Source of the DNA: an uncultured Clostridia bacterium | GTDB taxonomy: Bacteria; Bacillota; Clostridia; Christensenellales; Aristaeellaceae | Assembly: GCA_934667105.1 (NCBI GenBank) | Contig: CAKULG010000001.1 | Coordinates: 62,001 to 126,000 of the forward strand | Length of the DNA: 64,000 nucleotides | Direction: 5' to 3' | Part shown: positions 44,054 to 51,496 of the stretch, one piece after another | Numbering within the stretch: position 1 is the first letter of the stretch | Layout of the letters: every line of letters starts with the position of its first letter | Notes under the pieces: model-generated | What the model saw: the letters and a program-made list of their open reading frames with translations, nothing else | What the model was told of the DNA's origin: nothing | The model's database searches: none | Translations under genes and position numbers: made by a program

Positions 44054-45214
44054 ATGCGGGACGAGCGGTTGAAAAAGCAATTGGAGCGGACGTTTCCCCA
44101 AACCCCTGCCGTTTTCCATGCGCGGATGGCGCAAATCGCGGCGGATACCCGGGCGCAAAAGCGCATAAGCCGCCGGCGCGCGCTGCGCCTGGCGATGATC
44201 TGCCTGACGCTGATGGCGCTGGGGGGCGCGGCTGTGGCCGCCATGAATCATTACGGCGTGCTGAATTTTAATTCCGGCTGGGACGATTCGTATTATTTTT
44301 CCCTGCCCGAGGCGCAGAATATGATTCAGTACAATCTGGCCTGCGAAACCACGGGCGCGCTGGAATGGCGCGTGAAGGAGGCCATTTACGACGGTCGGGT
44401 GCTGCGGGTGCTGTATGCCGTTCGGGATACAGCCGCCCGGGAGCCCTTCTCCAGCACGGACCCGGAGGACGAGCAGAGCAGCGCCTGGAGCGCCTACTGG
44501 GCTATGTGCCAGCGAGAGGGCGTGTTTCTCAAATCGGACGGCAACGGCGAAATTTTCGTCAACGGCCAGGGTGTGAACCTGGAAAGCGTGGATATGCGCC
44601 TGGGCGGCCTTCCCGGCGAGGTGGAGGGCTGGATGGATTGCCGCATGAGCTATTATAATCCGGACACGGAGAAATACGAGGAGATCCGGCCCGAGGGCAT
44701 GCTGGAAATTTCCCTGCCCTTTGCCTTTGAGAAAGAGGGAATCGAGGAACAATCCAGCGCCGCCGCCCTTTCCTTCCGCCTTTCCGCGGGGGACGCGGCC
44801 AGCCGCTACGCCCTGGCCCTGCCCCCGGCGCAGAAGCTGCCCACTGGGGCGGAGTTGACCTTTACCGATCTGCATTTCTCCCCCGCCACGGTGTTTATCA
44901 CCTTTGAAATCAATATTCCCGCCGATCGCCTGCCAGAGGAACGCCCCGATCTTCAGGATTTCACCGTTTTTGACTCCCTGCTGGATAATCTGCCCGAATA
45001 CACCCACGCCGCCAAGGTGTGGCTGGAAAACAGCCGGGGGGAAAAGCTGGGCGTGAGCAAGGATGAATGGATGGCCTTCGCCTATAACGAGGAGGGCGGC
45101 TTAACCCTGACGCACCACTGCGAATTCACCCCCAGCGAACGCTATACCAATCCCCTGACCCTGTGCCTGAAAAACTGGCGGGTTTCGCTGCCCCTGGAAT
45201 ATCAGAACCCATAA
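44054..45214 (+). CDS. Probable anti-sigma factor, DUF4179-like membrane protein
   Basis: 386 residues beginning on the base after the sigma stop, so translation is coupled. A cytoplasmic N-terminus of about 40 residues (MRDERLKKQLERTFPQTPAV) precedes one membrane helix (LRLAMICLTLMALGGAAVAA) and an external domain of about 320 residues rich in acidic and aromatic residues. The topology and position match DUF4179-type anti-sigma proteins of Clostridia. The external signal is unknown. Confidence 0.75.
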   Translation: MRDERLKKQLERTFPQTPAVFHARMAQIAADTRAQKRISRRRALRLAMICLTLMALGGAAVAAMNHYGVLNFNSGWDDSYYFSLPEAQNMIQYNLACETTGALEWRVKEAIYDGRVLRVLYAVRDTAAREPFSSTDPEDEQSSAWSAYWAMCQREGVFLKSDGNGEIFVNGQGVNLESVDMRLGGLPGEVEGWMDCRMSYYNPDTEKYEEIRPEGMLEISLPFAFEKEGIEEQSSAAALSFRLSAGDAASRYALALPPAQKLPTGAELTFTDLHFSPATVFITFEINIPADRLPEERPDLQDFTVFDSLLDNLPEYTHAAKVWLENSRGEKLGVSKDEWMAFAYNEEGGLTLTHHCEFTPSERYTNPLTLCLKNWRVSLPLEYQNP

Positions 45215-45298
45215 ATCTTTTCCACGTCATCAAGCGCGCCCGGACGGCGCGAAAAACGCCGCCCTTGGCTTGCGTTTGCCAAAAGGAGGAAAAAAACA

Positions 45299-46636
45299 AT
45301 GAAAAAAGCCCTGGCTTTGCTGCTGTGCCTGCTGCTTCTGCCCCTGACCGCCCCGGCGGAGGAGGGGATGACGCTGCGGGTGAACGATTGGATCGACGAG
45401 GACGTTCTGGCCGCCTTCACGGCGGAAACGGGCGTGCGGGTGGAACTGGCGGAGAACCTGGCGGGCACGCTGCAGGATTCCATCGTGTCCGGCGAAAACA
45501 TCGATATTTACACCGTATATTCCTCCGGCGCGTACCGGGATATTCTGGAAAAGGGCTATGCCAGCCCCATTGAAAGCGACGCACTGCTGGAAAAGAGCCG
45601 GGCGCTTTTGCCCGCCCTGCGGGAAATCCTTTTCCAGGGGGAGGCGCTGATGGCGTATCCCAGCCAATTGGAGCTGAAGGCCTGGACGCTGGATGAAACG
45701 GGCTGGCAGGCCGCGGACTTCACCCTGGAGCAGATTCCCGAAACGCTGGCTGATTTCCTCGCCTGCTTTGCCCGCTGGCAGGAGGAGGGCAGCGCGGAAT
45801 GCCCCGACCGGTATTTCTTTGAGGGCGGTTCCCTGGAATACCTGGTCGAGGTGATCGTGCGGCAGTATATCGTGGAAAACGAAAGTCCGGCGGCGGCTGT
45901 GGATTTTGACGATCCCGCCTTCCGCGCGGCGTTGGAGCAGCTATCCGCCGCCCGCCCCCTCTTTGCGCAGGATGCGGAGCGCATGGAGGCGGTGCAGAAC
46001 GGCGAGCTGGAAGCCTTTCCCCTGATTTACAATTACACCATGAGCTATGGCTACACCTCTCTGGACAGCAACCGGGCGCGGCCCATGCCCATTCCCGCCC
46101 TCACGGCGGGGGAAGCGCCCTTTGTGGAGGCGGAGGCCCGGCTGTATTTCATCAGCGCCCGCTGCCAGCATCCCAAGGAGGCCGCCGCGTTCATCGCCTT
46201 CCTGGCGGAGCATCCCGGCTCCATCCAGACGGAGTATGAGCTGTATTCCGCCGACAGCGTATCCCCCCTGGAAAACGCCAGCTTCCCCGCCCTGCTGAAA
46301 AAAAACACCCGGGAGCTGGCGCGGCTTAAGCAGGAGCTTCCCACCTGCAAGCCCGAGGAAAAGCAGCAGAAGGAGGAGCGCATTGCCTGGCTGGAGGGCT
46401 GGATGGGGCGGCAGGATGAAATCCGCTGGATCATCAGCCCCGAGGACATCGCCCTGCGCCGGGCGCTGACGCGGCGGGTGGCCGTGCCGGGAAAATCGCT
46501 GTATCTGGCGGGAGGCGCCAATTGCGCCGAAACCCTGAGCATGCTCATCTCCCGCTTCGCCGCCGGCGAACTCTCCCCCGATCAACTGATTTCCGAAATG
46601 AACCGCACCTGCGCCTTGGCATTTAAAGAGCAATAA
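45299..46636 (+). CDS. Orphan extracellular solute-binding protein, family 1
   Basis: 445 residues, signal peptide MKKALALLLCLLLLPLTAPA with AAAAGGAGG before the ATG. The mature part starts EEGMTLRVNDWIDEDVLAAF, a family 1 binding-protein opening, and keeps the general fold order through YFISARCQHPKEAAAFIAFL. No lipobox cysteine follows the signal peptide. There is no permease or ATPase next to it; the neighbours are an ECF sigma/anti-sigma pair upstream, so it might serve in sensing rather than import, or pair with a distant transporter. Confidence 0.82.
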   Translation: MKKALALLLCLLLLPLTAPAEEGMTLRVNDWIDEDVLAAFTAETGVRVELAENLAGTLQDSIVSGENIDIYTVYSSGAYRDILEKGYASPIESDALLEKSRALLPALREILFQGEALMAYPSQLELKAWTLDETGWQAADFTLEQIPETLADFLACFARWQEEGSAECPDRYFFEGGSLEYLVEVIVRQYIVENESPAAAVDFDDPAFRAALEQLSAARPLFAQDAERMEAVQNGELEAFPLIYNYTMSYGYTSLDSNRARPMPIPALTAGEAPFVEAEARLYFISARCQHPKEAAAFIAFLAEHPGSIQTEYELYSADSVSPLENASFPALLKKNTRELARLKQELPTCKPEEKQQKEERIAWLEGWMGRQDEIRWIISPEDIALRRALTRRVAVPGKSLYLAGGANCAETLSMLISRFAAGELSPDQLISEMNRTCALAFKEQ

Positions 46637-46948
46637 GAGAAGGGGAAAGGGTATTGCGGGGGGAACCGTTCTTTGGCTTACAAAGAACGGTTCCCCCGCA
46701 AATACTTAGTTTTCGTTTTTTCACAGCCCCTGTACTCTGTGCCTCATTGGGCCTTCATTTCCCTTCATTCGCCACTGGCGGCGGGAGATTTCGGCCCCCC
46801 TCCGAGAAAGCCGGTTGGGAAGAAAAGGAAATCAGAAAATCAGCTTGTCTCTCCACAGGCAGAAAGAATGGGCCTCCCTTGCAGGAAAACGCCCCCTTCG
46901 CCGCGAATATTCAAGGAAAACGTTTAAATAGGCGAGGGGGATTTTTCT
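46637..46948. repeat. Gap with module A hairpin (46656-46699) and module B
   Basis: The hairpin arms GCGGGGGGAACCGTTCTTTG and CAAAGAACGGTTCCCCCGC are perfect apart from one extra G. The right flank AAATACTTAGTTTTCGTTTT and CACAGCCCC matches the copy at 43415. Module B (GAGAAAGCCGGTTGGGAAGA to CTCTCCACAGGCAGAAAG) covers about 46806-46866. It follows the stop of the solute-binding protein by 19 bases. No gene seen. Confidence 0.78.
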
Positions 46949-47596
46949 ATGCCAAGCATGCTGAGGGAGCACGGGCTGGCAATCGCAATTTGCTTTGGGG
47001 GAGAGCTTCTGTTCTATCTGCTGTATCAGCACATCAAGCACACCACCGGCACGGAGCGCGCCTGCGCCCTTTGCTGCAAGGCGGCGGCTACGCTTTTCGC
47101 GGCGGCGCTGGCCTGGTATGGCGCGGCGCTGCGCCCGGGCGCGCCGGAATTGCTGCTGGCCCTGGGGCTGACGGTGTGCGCTGCGGCGGATGTGCTGCTG
47201 CGGCTGAATTTCCTGTGGGGAATGGCCTGCTTTGGGGCGGGGCATTTATTGTATTCCGCGGCCTATGTGCTGGCCGCGCCGCCGGGCTGGACGAGCCTGG
47301 GGGCCTTCGCCGTGCTGGCGGTTTTCTGCCTGCTGCGGTATCCCGGGCTGAAAAAATACGCCGGGAAAAAGAATCCCCTGCCTTATCTGGGCTACGCCCT
47401 GCTGCTGTGCGTGATGCTTTCCCTGGCCCTGCCGCAAAAGCCCGTGCTGCTGGCGGGCGCGGCGCTCTTCGTGGTTTCGGATTCACTGCTGGCCCGGCGC
47501 ATTATGCTGAAAATTCAATCCAACCGTTATGACGATCTATGCCTGGGGGTATACTATCTGGCGCAGTTCCTCATCGCCCTATCGCTGCTGACGTAA
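46949..47596 (+). CDS. YhhN family membrane protein (lysoplasmalogenase-like)
   Basis: 215 residues, almost entirely hydrophobic with about eight predicted membrane helices. Family features include the LGLTVCAAADVLL block (conserved aspartate) and GMACFGAGHLLYSAAY (glycine, histidine), plus FVVSDSLLA near the end. Characterised YhhN relatives cleave lysoplasmalogens; whether this one does is inferred only from family membership. A GAGGGGG site lies nine bases upstream. Terminator with T-run follows. Confidence 0.85.
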   Translation: MPSMLREHGLAIAICFGGELLFYLLYQHIKHTTGTERACALCCKAAATLFAAALAWYGAALRPGAPELLLALGLTVCAAADVLLRLNFLWGMACFGAGHLLYSAAYVLAAPPGWTSLGAFAVLAVFCLLRYPGLKKYAGKKNPLPYLGYALLLCVMLSLALPQKPVLLAGAALFVVSDSLLARRIMLKIQSNRYDDLCLGVYYLAQFLIALSLLT

Positions 47597-47624
47597 GCGC
47601 CAGGGACGGGCGTTTGCGGGATGC

Positions 47625-47654
47625 AATGAAGGGCGGCCAGCCCTTCATTTTTTT
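47625..47654 (+). terminator. Intrinsic terminator after the yhhN-like gene
   Basis: AATGAAGGG (47625-47633) and CCCTTCATT (47641-47649) form a perfect stem with a seven-T run. The same hairpin occurs in the opposite orientation at 13736-13760, so it belongs to a mobile or duplicated block. Confidence 0.85.
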
Positions 47655-47860
47655 ACGCCCCGCGCCCTCGCTGAGGCGGGTCGCGGGTTTCGGGCGGCAA
47701 TTTAAGAATTGCTCGCTCTCAGCCGCCCCTAAAGGGACGGCGCTCCAATCGCCCCGCGCTACTCCGCAAAACGGAAGCGCGGGCTCCGGAACGTTGAAAA
47801 TACTTTTTCGCCGCCCTGTGTTCTTTGTAAGCCAAAGAACGGTTCCTCCGCAAATATTTT
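47655..47860. repeat. Repeat mosaic matching blocks at 13690-13830 and 34040
   Basis: Blocks in order: ACGCCCCGCGC, TTTCGGGCGGCAATTTAAG (about 47690; also near 34040), CTCAGCCGCCCCTAAAGGGA (about 47728; also near 13797), CGCGCTACTCCGCAAAACGG (about 47752; inverse of the block at 13697 and 33712) and a truncated module A (GTTCTTTGTAAGCCAAAGAA, 47819-47840) with its AAATATTTTCGGTTTCACAG flank. No gene. Confidence 0.7.
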
Positions 47861-47951
47861 CGGTTTCACAGCCCCCTCGCATTTATATTCCCTTGCATAA
47901 ATCCGGGCGCGCCGGGAAAACTGACAGGGAAGAAAAAAGGGGGTATGCGGC

Positions 47952-48608
47952 GTGTCAATCGGGCTGATTTTGCTGGCGGCGGTTTCGGTGCTGGTGCTGT
48001 TCGGGGTGGCGCAGCGGGTGCTGGATAAAATGCAGCTCACCGACCGGGCGGCGCTGATCATTGCGGCGGTGATTTTTTTCGGGGGCCTGGTGCCGGATAT
48101 TCGCATCGGCCGGGTGGCGATCAACCTGGGGGGCGCGGTCGCGCCGCTGGGGGTGTGCGTGTGGTTACTGATCCGGACGGACACGGCCAAAGAATTCTGG
48201 CGCGCCGTGATCGGCAGCGTGATTACGGGGGCGCTGGTTTTTCTGCTGGGGCGCATTCTGCCCAATGAGCCCGAGAACATCGTGATCGATCCCAATTATG
48301 TTTACGGCCTGGTGGGCGGCGTGGTGGCCTATGTGCTGGGACGTTCCCGCCGGGCGGCGTTCATCTGCGGCGTGCTGGGCGTGCTGCTGGCGGATACGGC
48401 GGTGGCGGTGGTGAATTGGGCCAACGGCCTCTCCCAGACCCTCACGCTGGGCGGCGCGGGGGCGATGGACGTGGTGGTGATTTCCGGGCTGCTGGCCGTA
48501 CTGCTGGCGGAATTGATGGGGGAGATCATCGAGCGCCTGGCCCGGCCCCATCGCCGGGAAAACCAGGACGCGGTGGATACGCCGGTGCGGAAGGGGGAAC
48601 GGAAATGA
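47952..48608 (+). CDS. DUF1614 family membrane protein
   Basis: 218 residues with about six to seven hydrophobic segments. The core VPDIRIGRVAINLGGAVAPL is characteristic of DUF1614 proteins, which occur in spore-forming Firmicutes. The GTG start follows AAAAGGGGG. It overlaps spoIIP by four bases, supporting a sporulation role by association; the molecular function is unknown. Confidence 0.82.
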   Translation: MSIGLILLAAVSVLVLFGVAQRVLDKMQLTDRAALIIAAVIFFGGLVPDIRIGRVAINLGGAVAPLGVCVWLLIRTDTAKEFWRAVIGSVITGALVFLLGRILPNEPENIVIDPNYVYGLVGGVVAYVLGRSRRAAFICGVLGVLLADTAVAVVNWANGLSQTLTLGGAGAMDVVVISGLLAVLLAELMGEIIERLARPHRRENQDAVDTPVRKGERK

Positions 48609-49693
48609 AAAAATATGCGGTCTTTCTTTTGCTGCTGTTGCTGCTTTCGCCCCTGCGCGCCCGGGCGGAGGAGCCGGAGGAAAACGAGGTTTACCAGATC
48701 GTGGACGCCTCGGGGGCCCAGGTTTGCCTGCTGGCGGGGGTGCCCGATATCGGCGATGAATATATCGCCGGGGATAACGGTTATTTCCGGGTGACGGCGG
48801 TGGATCACACCCGCAAGCAGGCCCGGGCGGAGGCCCAGGGCGCGTATCCCATGCCCGATGTGGAATGGCTTTCAGAAAGCGCCCAGCCCGTGGCGGCCCA
48901 GCGCAAGGCCGTGGCCCTGTATTGCACCCATAGCGATGAAAGCTATAAGCCCACCGACGGCGTGAGCAGCGATGAAAAGCGCGGCGGCATTTACGACGTG
49001 GCGGAGCAATTCAAGGCCGCGCTGGAAAAGCAGGGCGTCACCGTGTATTACAGCGATGAAACGCATTTCCCCCACGACGCGGGGGCTTATCGCCGCAGCC
49101 GTGCCACCGCCGCCGCCCTGGTGGAGGAGGGGGTGGACGCGGTGATGGATATTCACCGGGACGGCATCCCCGATCCCGATGAATACGAAAGCCAGGTGGA
49201 CGGCGAAAGCATGACCAAGGTGCGCCTGCTGGTGGGCCGCTCCAATCAGAACGCGGACGCGAATAAGGCCTTTGCCGCCCAGATCAAGGCTGTGGCGGAT
49301 AAGGAATATCCCGGCCTGATTAAGGATATTTATATCGGCAAGGGCACCTATAACCAGGATCTGATGAGCCAGGCCGTGCTGCTGGAATTCGGCACCTACA
49401 CCAATAATAAAGAAGAGGTGCTCAATTCCACCAGCCGCATGGCCCAGGTGATGACCAAGACGCTCTACGGCGGCGTATCCGGGGCGGCGGGCAATGAAAA
49501 GGCGGGCGCGGCCCAGGCGGAAAAGAACGCCGGCGGTTGGCGCGGGGCCATGTGGCTGGTGATTGCGCTGTTGCTGGGAGCGCTGGTATACGCCTTCGTG
49601 GCCTCGGGCCGGGGCGGCACGGCGCTGCAAAAATGGAAGCGCACATTCCAGGAGATGGCCGGGGGCCTGCTGGGCGGCAAAAAGAAGGAATAA
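48605..49693 (+). CDS. spoIIP: Stage II sporulation protein P (SpoIIP), engulfment amidase
   Basis: 363-residue N-acetylmuramoyl-L-alanine amidase/endopeptidase needed for engulfment. A signal peptide (MKKYAVFLLLLLLLSPLRARA) precedes the catalytic domain with LYCTHSDESYKPTDG, VMDIHRDGIPDP, VGRSNQNADAN and VLLEFGTYTNN. The usual HTHxxESY reads CTHSDESY here, so the first His is Cys. A C-terminal helix (GAMWLVIALLLGALVYAFVA) and basic tail form a second membrane anchor. Coupled to the DUF1614 gene. Confidence 0.92.
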   Translation: MKKYAVFLLLLLLLSPLRARAEEPEENEVYQIVDASGAQVCLLAGVPDIGDEYIAGDNGYFRVTAVDHTRKQARAEAQGAYPMPDVEWLSESAQPVAAQRKAVALYCTHSDESYKPTDGVSSDEKRGGIYDVAEQFKAALEKQGVTVYYSDETHFPHDAGAYRRSRATAAALVEEGVDAVMDIHRDGIPDPDEYESQVDGESMTKVRLLVGRSNQNADANKAFAAQIKAVADKEYPGLIKDIYIGKGTYNQDLMSQAVLLEFGTYTNNKEEVLNSTSRMAQVMTKTLYGGVSGAAGNEKAGAAQAEKNAGGWRGAMWLVIALLLGALVYAFVASGRGGTALQKWKRTFQEMAGGLLGGKKKE

Positions 49694-49715
49694 GAAAGAT
49701 ATATAATAAATATAT

Positions 49716-49756
49716 GCGGGGGAACCTTCTTTGGAGGCCAAAGAAGGCTCCCCCGC
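49716..49756. repeat. Module A hairpin heading a B array
   Basis: GCGGGGGAACCTTCTTTGG pairs with CCAAAGAAGGCTCCCCCGC. It lies 22 bases past the spoIIP stop and is directly followed by three module B units. Confidence 0.8.
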
Positions 49757-50040
49757 GCCCCCTCAAGAAAGCCGATTGGAAAGGGGAGGGGATCAAGAAA
49801 TAAGCTTTCTTCTCCGCAGACAGAAAGAGCTGGCATGGAAGATTCCCCCGCACCCCTCAAGAAAGCCGATTGGGACGGGGCAGGAATCAGGAAATAGGCT
49901 TTCTTCTCCGCAGACAGAAAGGACTGGCATGGAAGATTCCCCCGCGCCCCCTCAAGAAAGCCGATTGGGACGGGGCAGGAATCAGGAAATAGGCTTTCTT
50001 CTCCGCAGACAGAAAGAGCTGGCACGGAAGCTTTTCCCCT
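49757..50040. repeat. Three tandem module B units of 94-95 bp
   Basis: AAGAAAGCCGATTGG begins at 49765, 49859 and 49954. Each unit runs through an inverted repeat AAGAAAGCC / GGCTTTCTT (9-bp arms, loop about 29), then CTCCGCAGACAGAAAG and CTGGCATGGAAGATTCCCCC. Units two and three are almost identical over their length, so the duplication is recent. There are no unique spacers, so this is not a CRISPR array. Confidence 0.85.
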
Positions 50041-50093
50041 TCCACTTTTTTTATTATTTTATCAAAAAACACATTTTTTTGTGTTTGTTTCCC

Positions 50094-50122
50094 GTGACAA
50101 ATTCAAGGAAAAACGATATAAT
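50094..50122 (+). promoter_or_regulatory. Predicted promoter of the transposase-like gene
   Basis: GTGACA (50094-50099), 17 bases, TATAAT (50117-50122). It would give a leader of about 170 bases that contains GTTCCGATA twice (50133-50141 and 50180-50188), 47 bases apart. Confidence 0.65.
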
Positions 50123-50301
50123 AATTACGATAGTTCCGATACATTGAAAGCGTCGGGAAAGAACGGGCATGTTTATCCGGTTCCGATAGAATAGCTGGAA
50201 ATGCCAGAAAAGGCATGCCGGAAGATGAAAAAGGCTTCCCTCGTTTTTTCGATTTACCATGCGCTTACAATTCGAACCATTAAAAGGAATAACTGGAAGT
50301 G

Positions 50302-51327
50302 ATGACAAGAATGGCCAGAAGAGCGGACGCACTGGAATGCAGCGAAAAGGATCGGAAGGCTTTGCAATATTTATCCCAGCGGACGGTGGAGAACGACCGG
50401 GTGGCGGCGCGCGCGCGGCTGATTCTGTATTTGCTGGAGGGGAAGAGCATCCGTTCTGCTATGGAGAAATTCTCCATTGATCGCAGCATGGCCTTTCGCT
50501 GGCGCACCCGCTTTCAGCAGGAGGGGGTGCAGGGCCTGTGGGATCGGCCCCGGACGGGCAAGCCCGCGGTGTACGACGCGGCGTTTGAAGCGCGGGTGCT
50601 CAACGCCCTGGAAACGCCCCCGGAGGGGGAGGGCGGCTGGGATGGGAACAGCCTGGCCCGGCATCTGGGCGCTTCGGCGGATGCGGTATGGCGCGTGCTG
50701 CGCAAGCACGGCGTGCCCCTGGCCCGGCAGCGGGTGTGGAATATTCCGGTGGATTTTCATCAGCCGGAGTGGCATTTGGAATTCGCGGGGCTATTTATCG
50801 CGCCGCCGGTTTGGATGATCGCGCTTTCCCAGGCGGGGAGCAATCAAGGCGTTTCCCGGCTGACCACCCGTGATCGCAAGGCGGCGGAGGCGCTTTTCCA
50901 GGCCTATGATGAGGAAGGCGGCCTGAGCCTGACCCGGGCGCTGGCGCTGATGGCGGGCGTTTCGGGGGAGATGGGGGCGGATTATAAGCGCCGGGAGGAT
51001 ATTATTGCCTTCCTGGACGACACCCTGGCCGCCCAACGGCCCGGCAGCACGCTGGAGGTGATGACGCTGGGAGGCGTGGCCTACGCCGATGTGAGACTTT
51101 GGCAGATGGAGCATCCCCAGGTGCGCTTCCATATTTACGGCGCCATGGAGGAGGGCGCGCAGGCTATGGCGGCTTTTTTGCCCAGCCCGCTGAAGCAGCA
51201 CTATGCGGATTTAATCGCCCAGGTGCGGAATTATCCCGAAAATGCACAGTCGTTCGTTTGGAAAAAAATGCGGGGGGGGGGGGTGTTCAAAAATCTGGGA
51301 CAGATAGCGAAAACCGTTGATATATAA
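50302..51327 (+). CDS. IS630-type transposase-like protein lacking DDE residues
   Basis: 341 residues. The N-terminal half is a normal IS630-type DNA-binding region: RVAARARLILYLLEGKSI, FSIDRSMAFRWRTRFQQEGV, QGLWDRPRTGKPAVYD and a second winged helix SLARHLGASADAVWRVLRKHG. The second half keeps the RNase H-like skeleton (FAGLFIAPPVWMIALS, RREDIIAFLDDTLAA, LEVMTLGGVAYADVRLWQME, HPQVRFHIYGA). By hand comparison the DEKS aspartate, the LDNYxTH aspartate and the final glutamate are all replaced. It is therefore either inactivated but intact or adapted to a DNA-binding role. A 12-G tract (51272-51283) lies near the 3' end. The start codon is uncertain (GTG 50299, ATG 50302 or 50311). Confidence 0.7.
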   Translation: MTRMARRADALECSEKDRKALQYLSQRTVENDRVAARARLILYLLEGKSIRSAMEKFSIDRSMAFRWRTRFQQEGVQGLWDRPRTGKPAVYDAAFEARVLNALETPPEGEGGWDGNSLARHLGASADAVWRVLRKHGVPLARQRVWNIPVDFHQPEWHLEFAGLFIAPPVWMIALSQAGSNQGVSRLTTRDRKAAEALFQAYDEEGGLSLTRALALMAGVSGEMGADYKRREDIIAFLDDTLAAQRPGSTLEVMTLGGVAYADVRLWQMEHPQVRFHIYGAMEEGAQAMAAFLPSPLKQHYADLIAQVRNYPENAQSFVWKKMRGGGVFKNLGQIAKTVDI

Positions 51328-51366
51328 GGATTCTTTAAAACTGTGCAAAGAATAAATATTCATATC

Positions 51367-51382
51367 ATGCATTAAAATGCAT
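51367..51382. promoter_or_regulatory. Near-palindrome ATGCATTAAAATGCAT
   Basis: Seven-base arms ATGCATT/AATGCAT around AA. It is one base different from the perfect palindrome over the dipeptidase promoter at 7441-7456. Here it lies past the end of the transposase-like gene, with no obvious promoter. Confidence 0.35.
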
Positions 51383-51406
51383 ATATTTTGCCTTGACGGG
51401 CATATG

Positions 51407-51468
51407 AAAACAGGGCCATGAAAAAACGCGAATCCTTTTTCCGGGCGTTTTCCCATGGCCCTGTTTTT
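51407..51468. terminator. Bidirectional terminator between convergent genes
   Basis: AAAACAGGGCCATG (51407-51420) and CATGGCCCTGTTTT (51454-51467) are perfect 14-bp arms, extended by AAAACGC/GCGTTTT pairing inside. T-runs flank both sides, serving the transposase-like gene (+) and the regulator (-). Confidence 0.88.
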
Positions 51469-51496
51469 GCGTGCGTTCGTGCAGAATCCCCTTGCG

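Noticed and set aside
47539..47967. 142-residue frame after the yhhN-like gene
   Set aside because: It overlaps the end of yhhN, a terminator and several repeat blocks, and has no start signal.
49757..50040. Possible CRISPR array
   Set aside because: Units are 94-95 bp and similar over their whole length with no unique spacers, and no cas genes are near.
50129..50300. Riboswitch in the 170-base leader of the transposase-like gene
   Set aside because: No known aptamer pattern was recognised; only a GTTCCGATA direct repeat was found. A covariance search would be needed.
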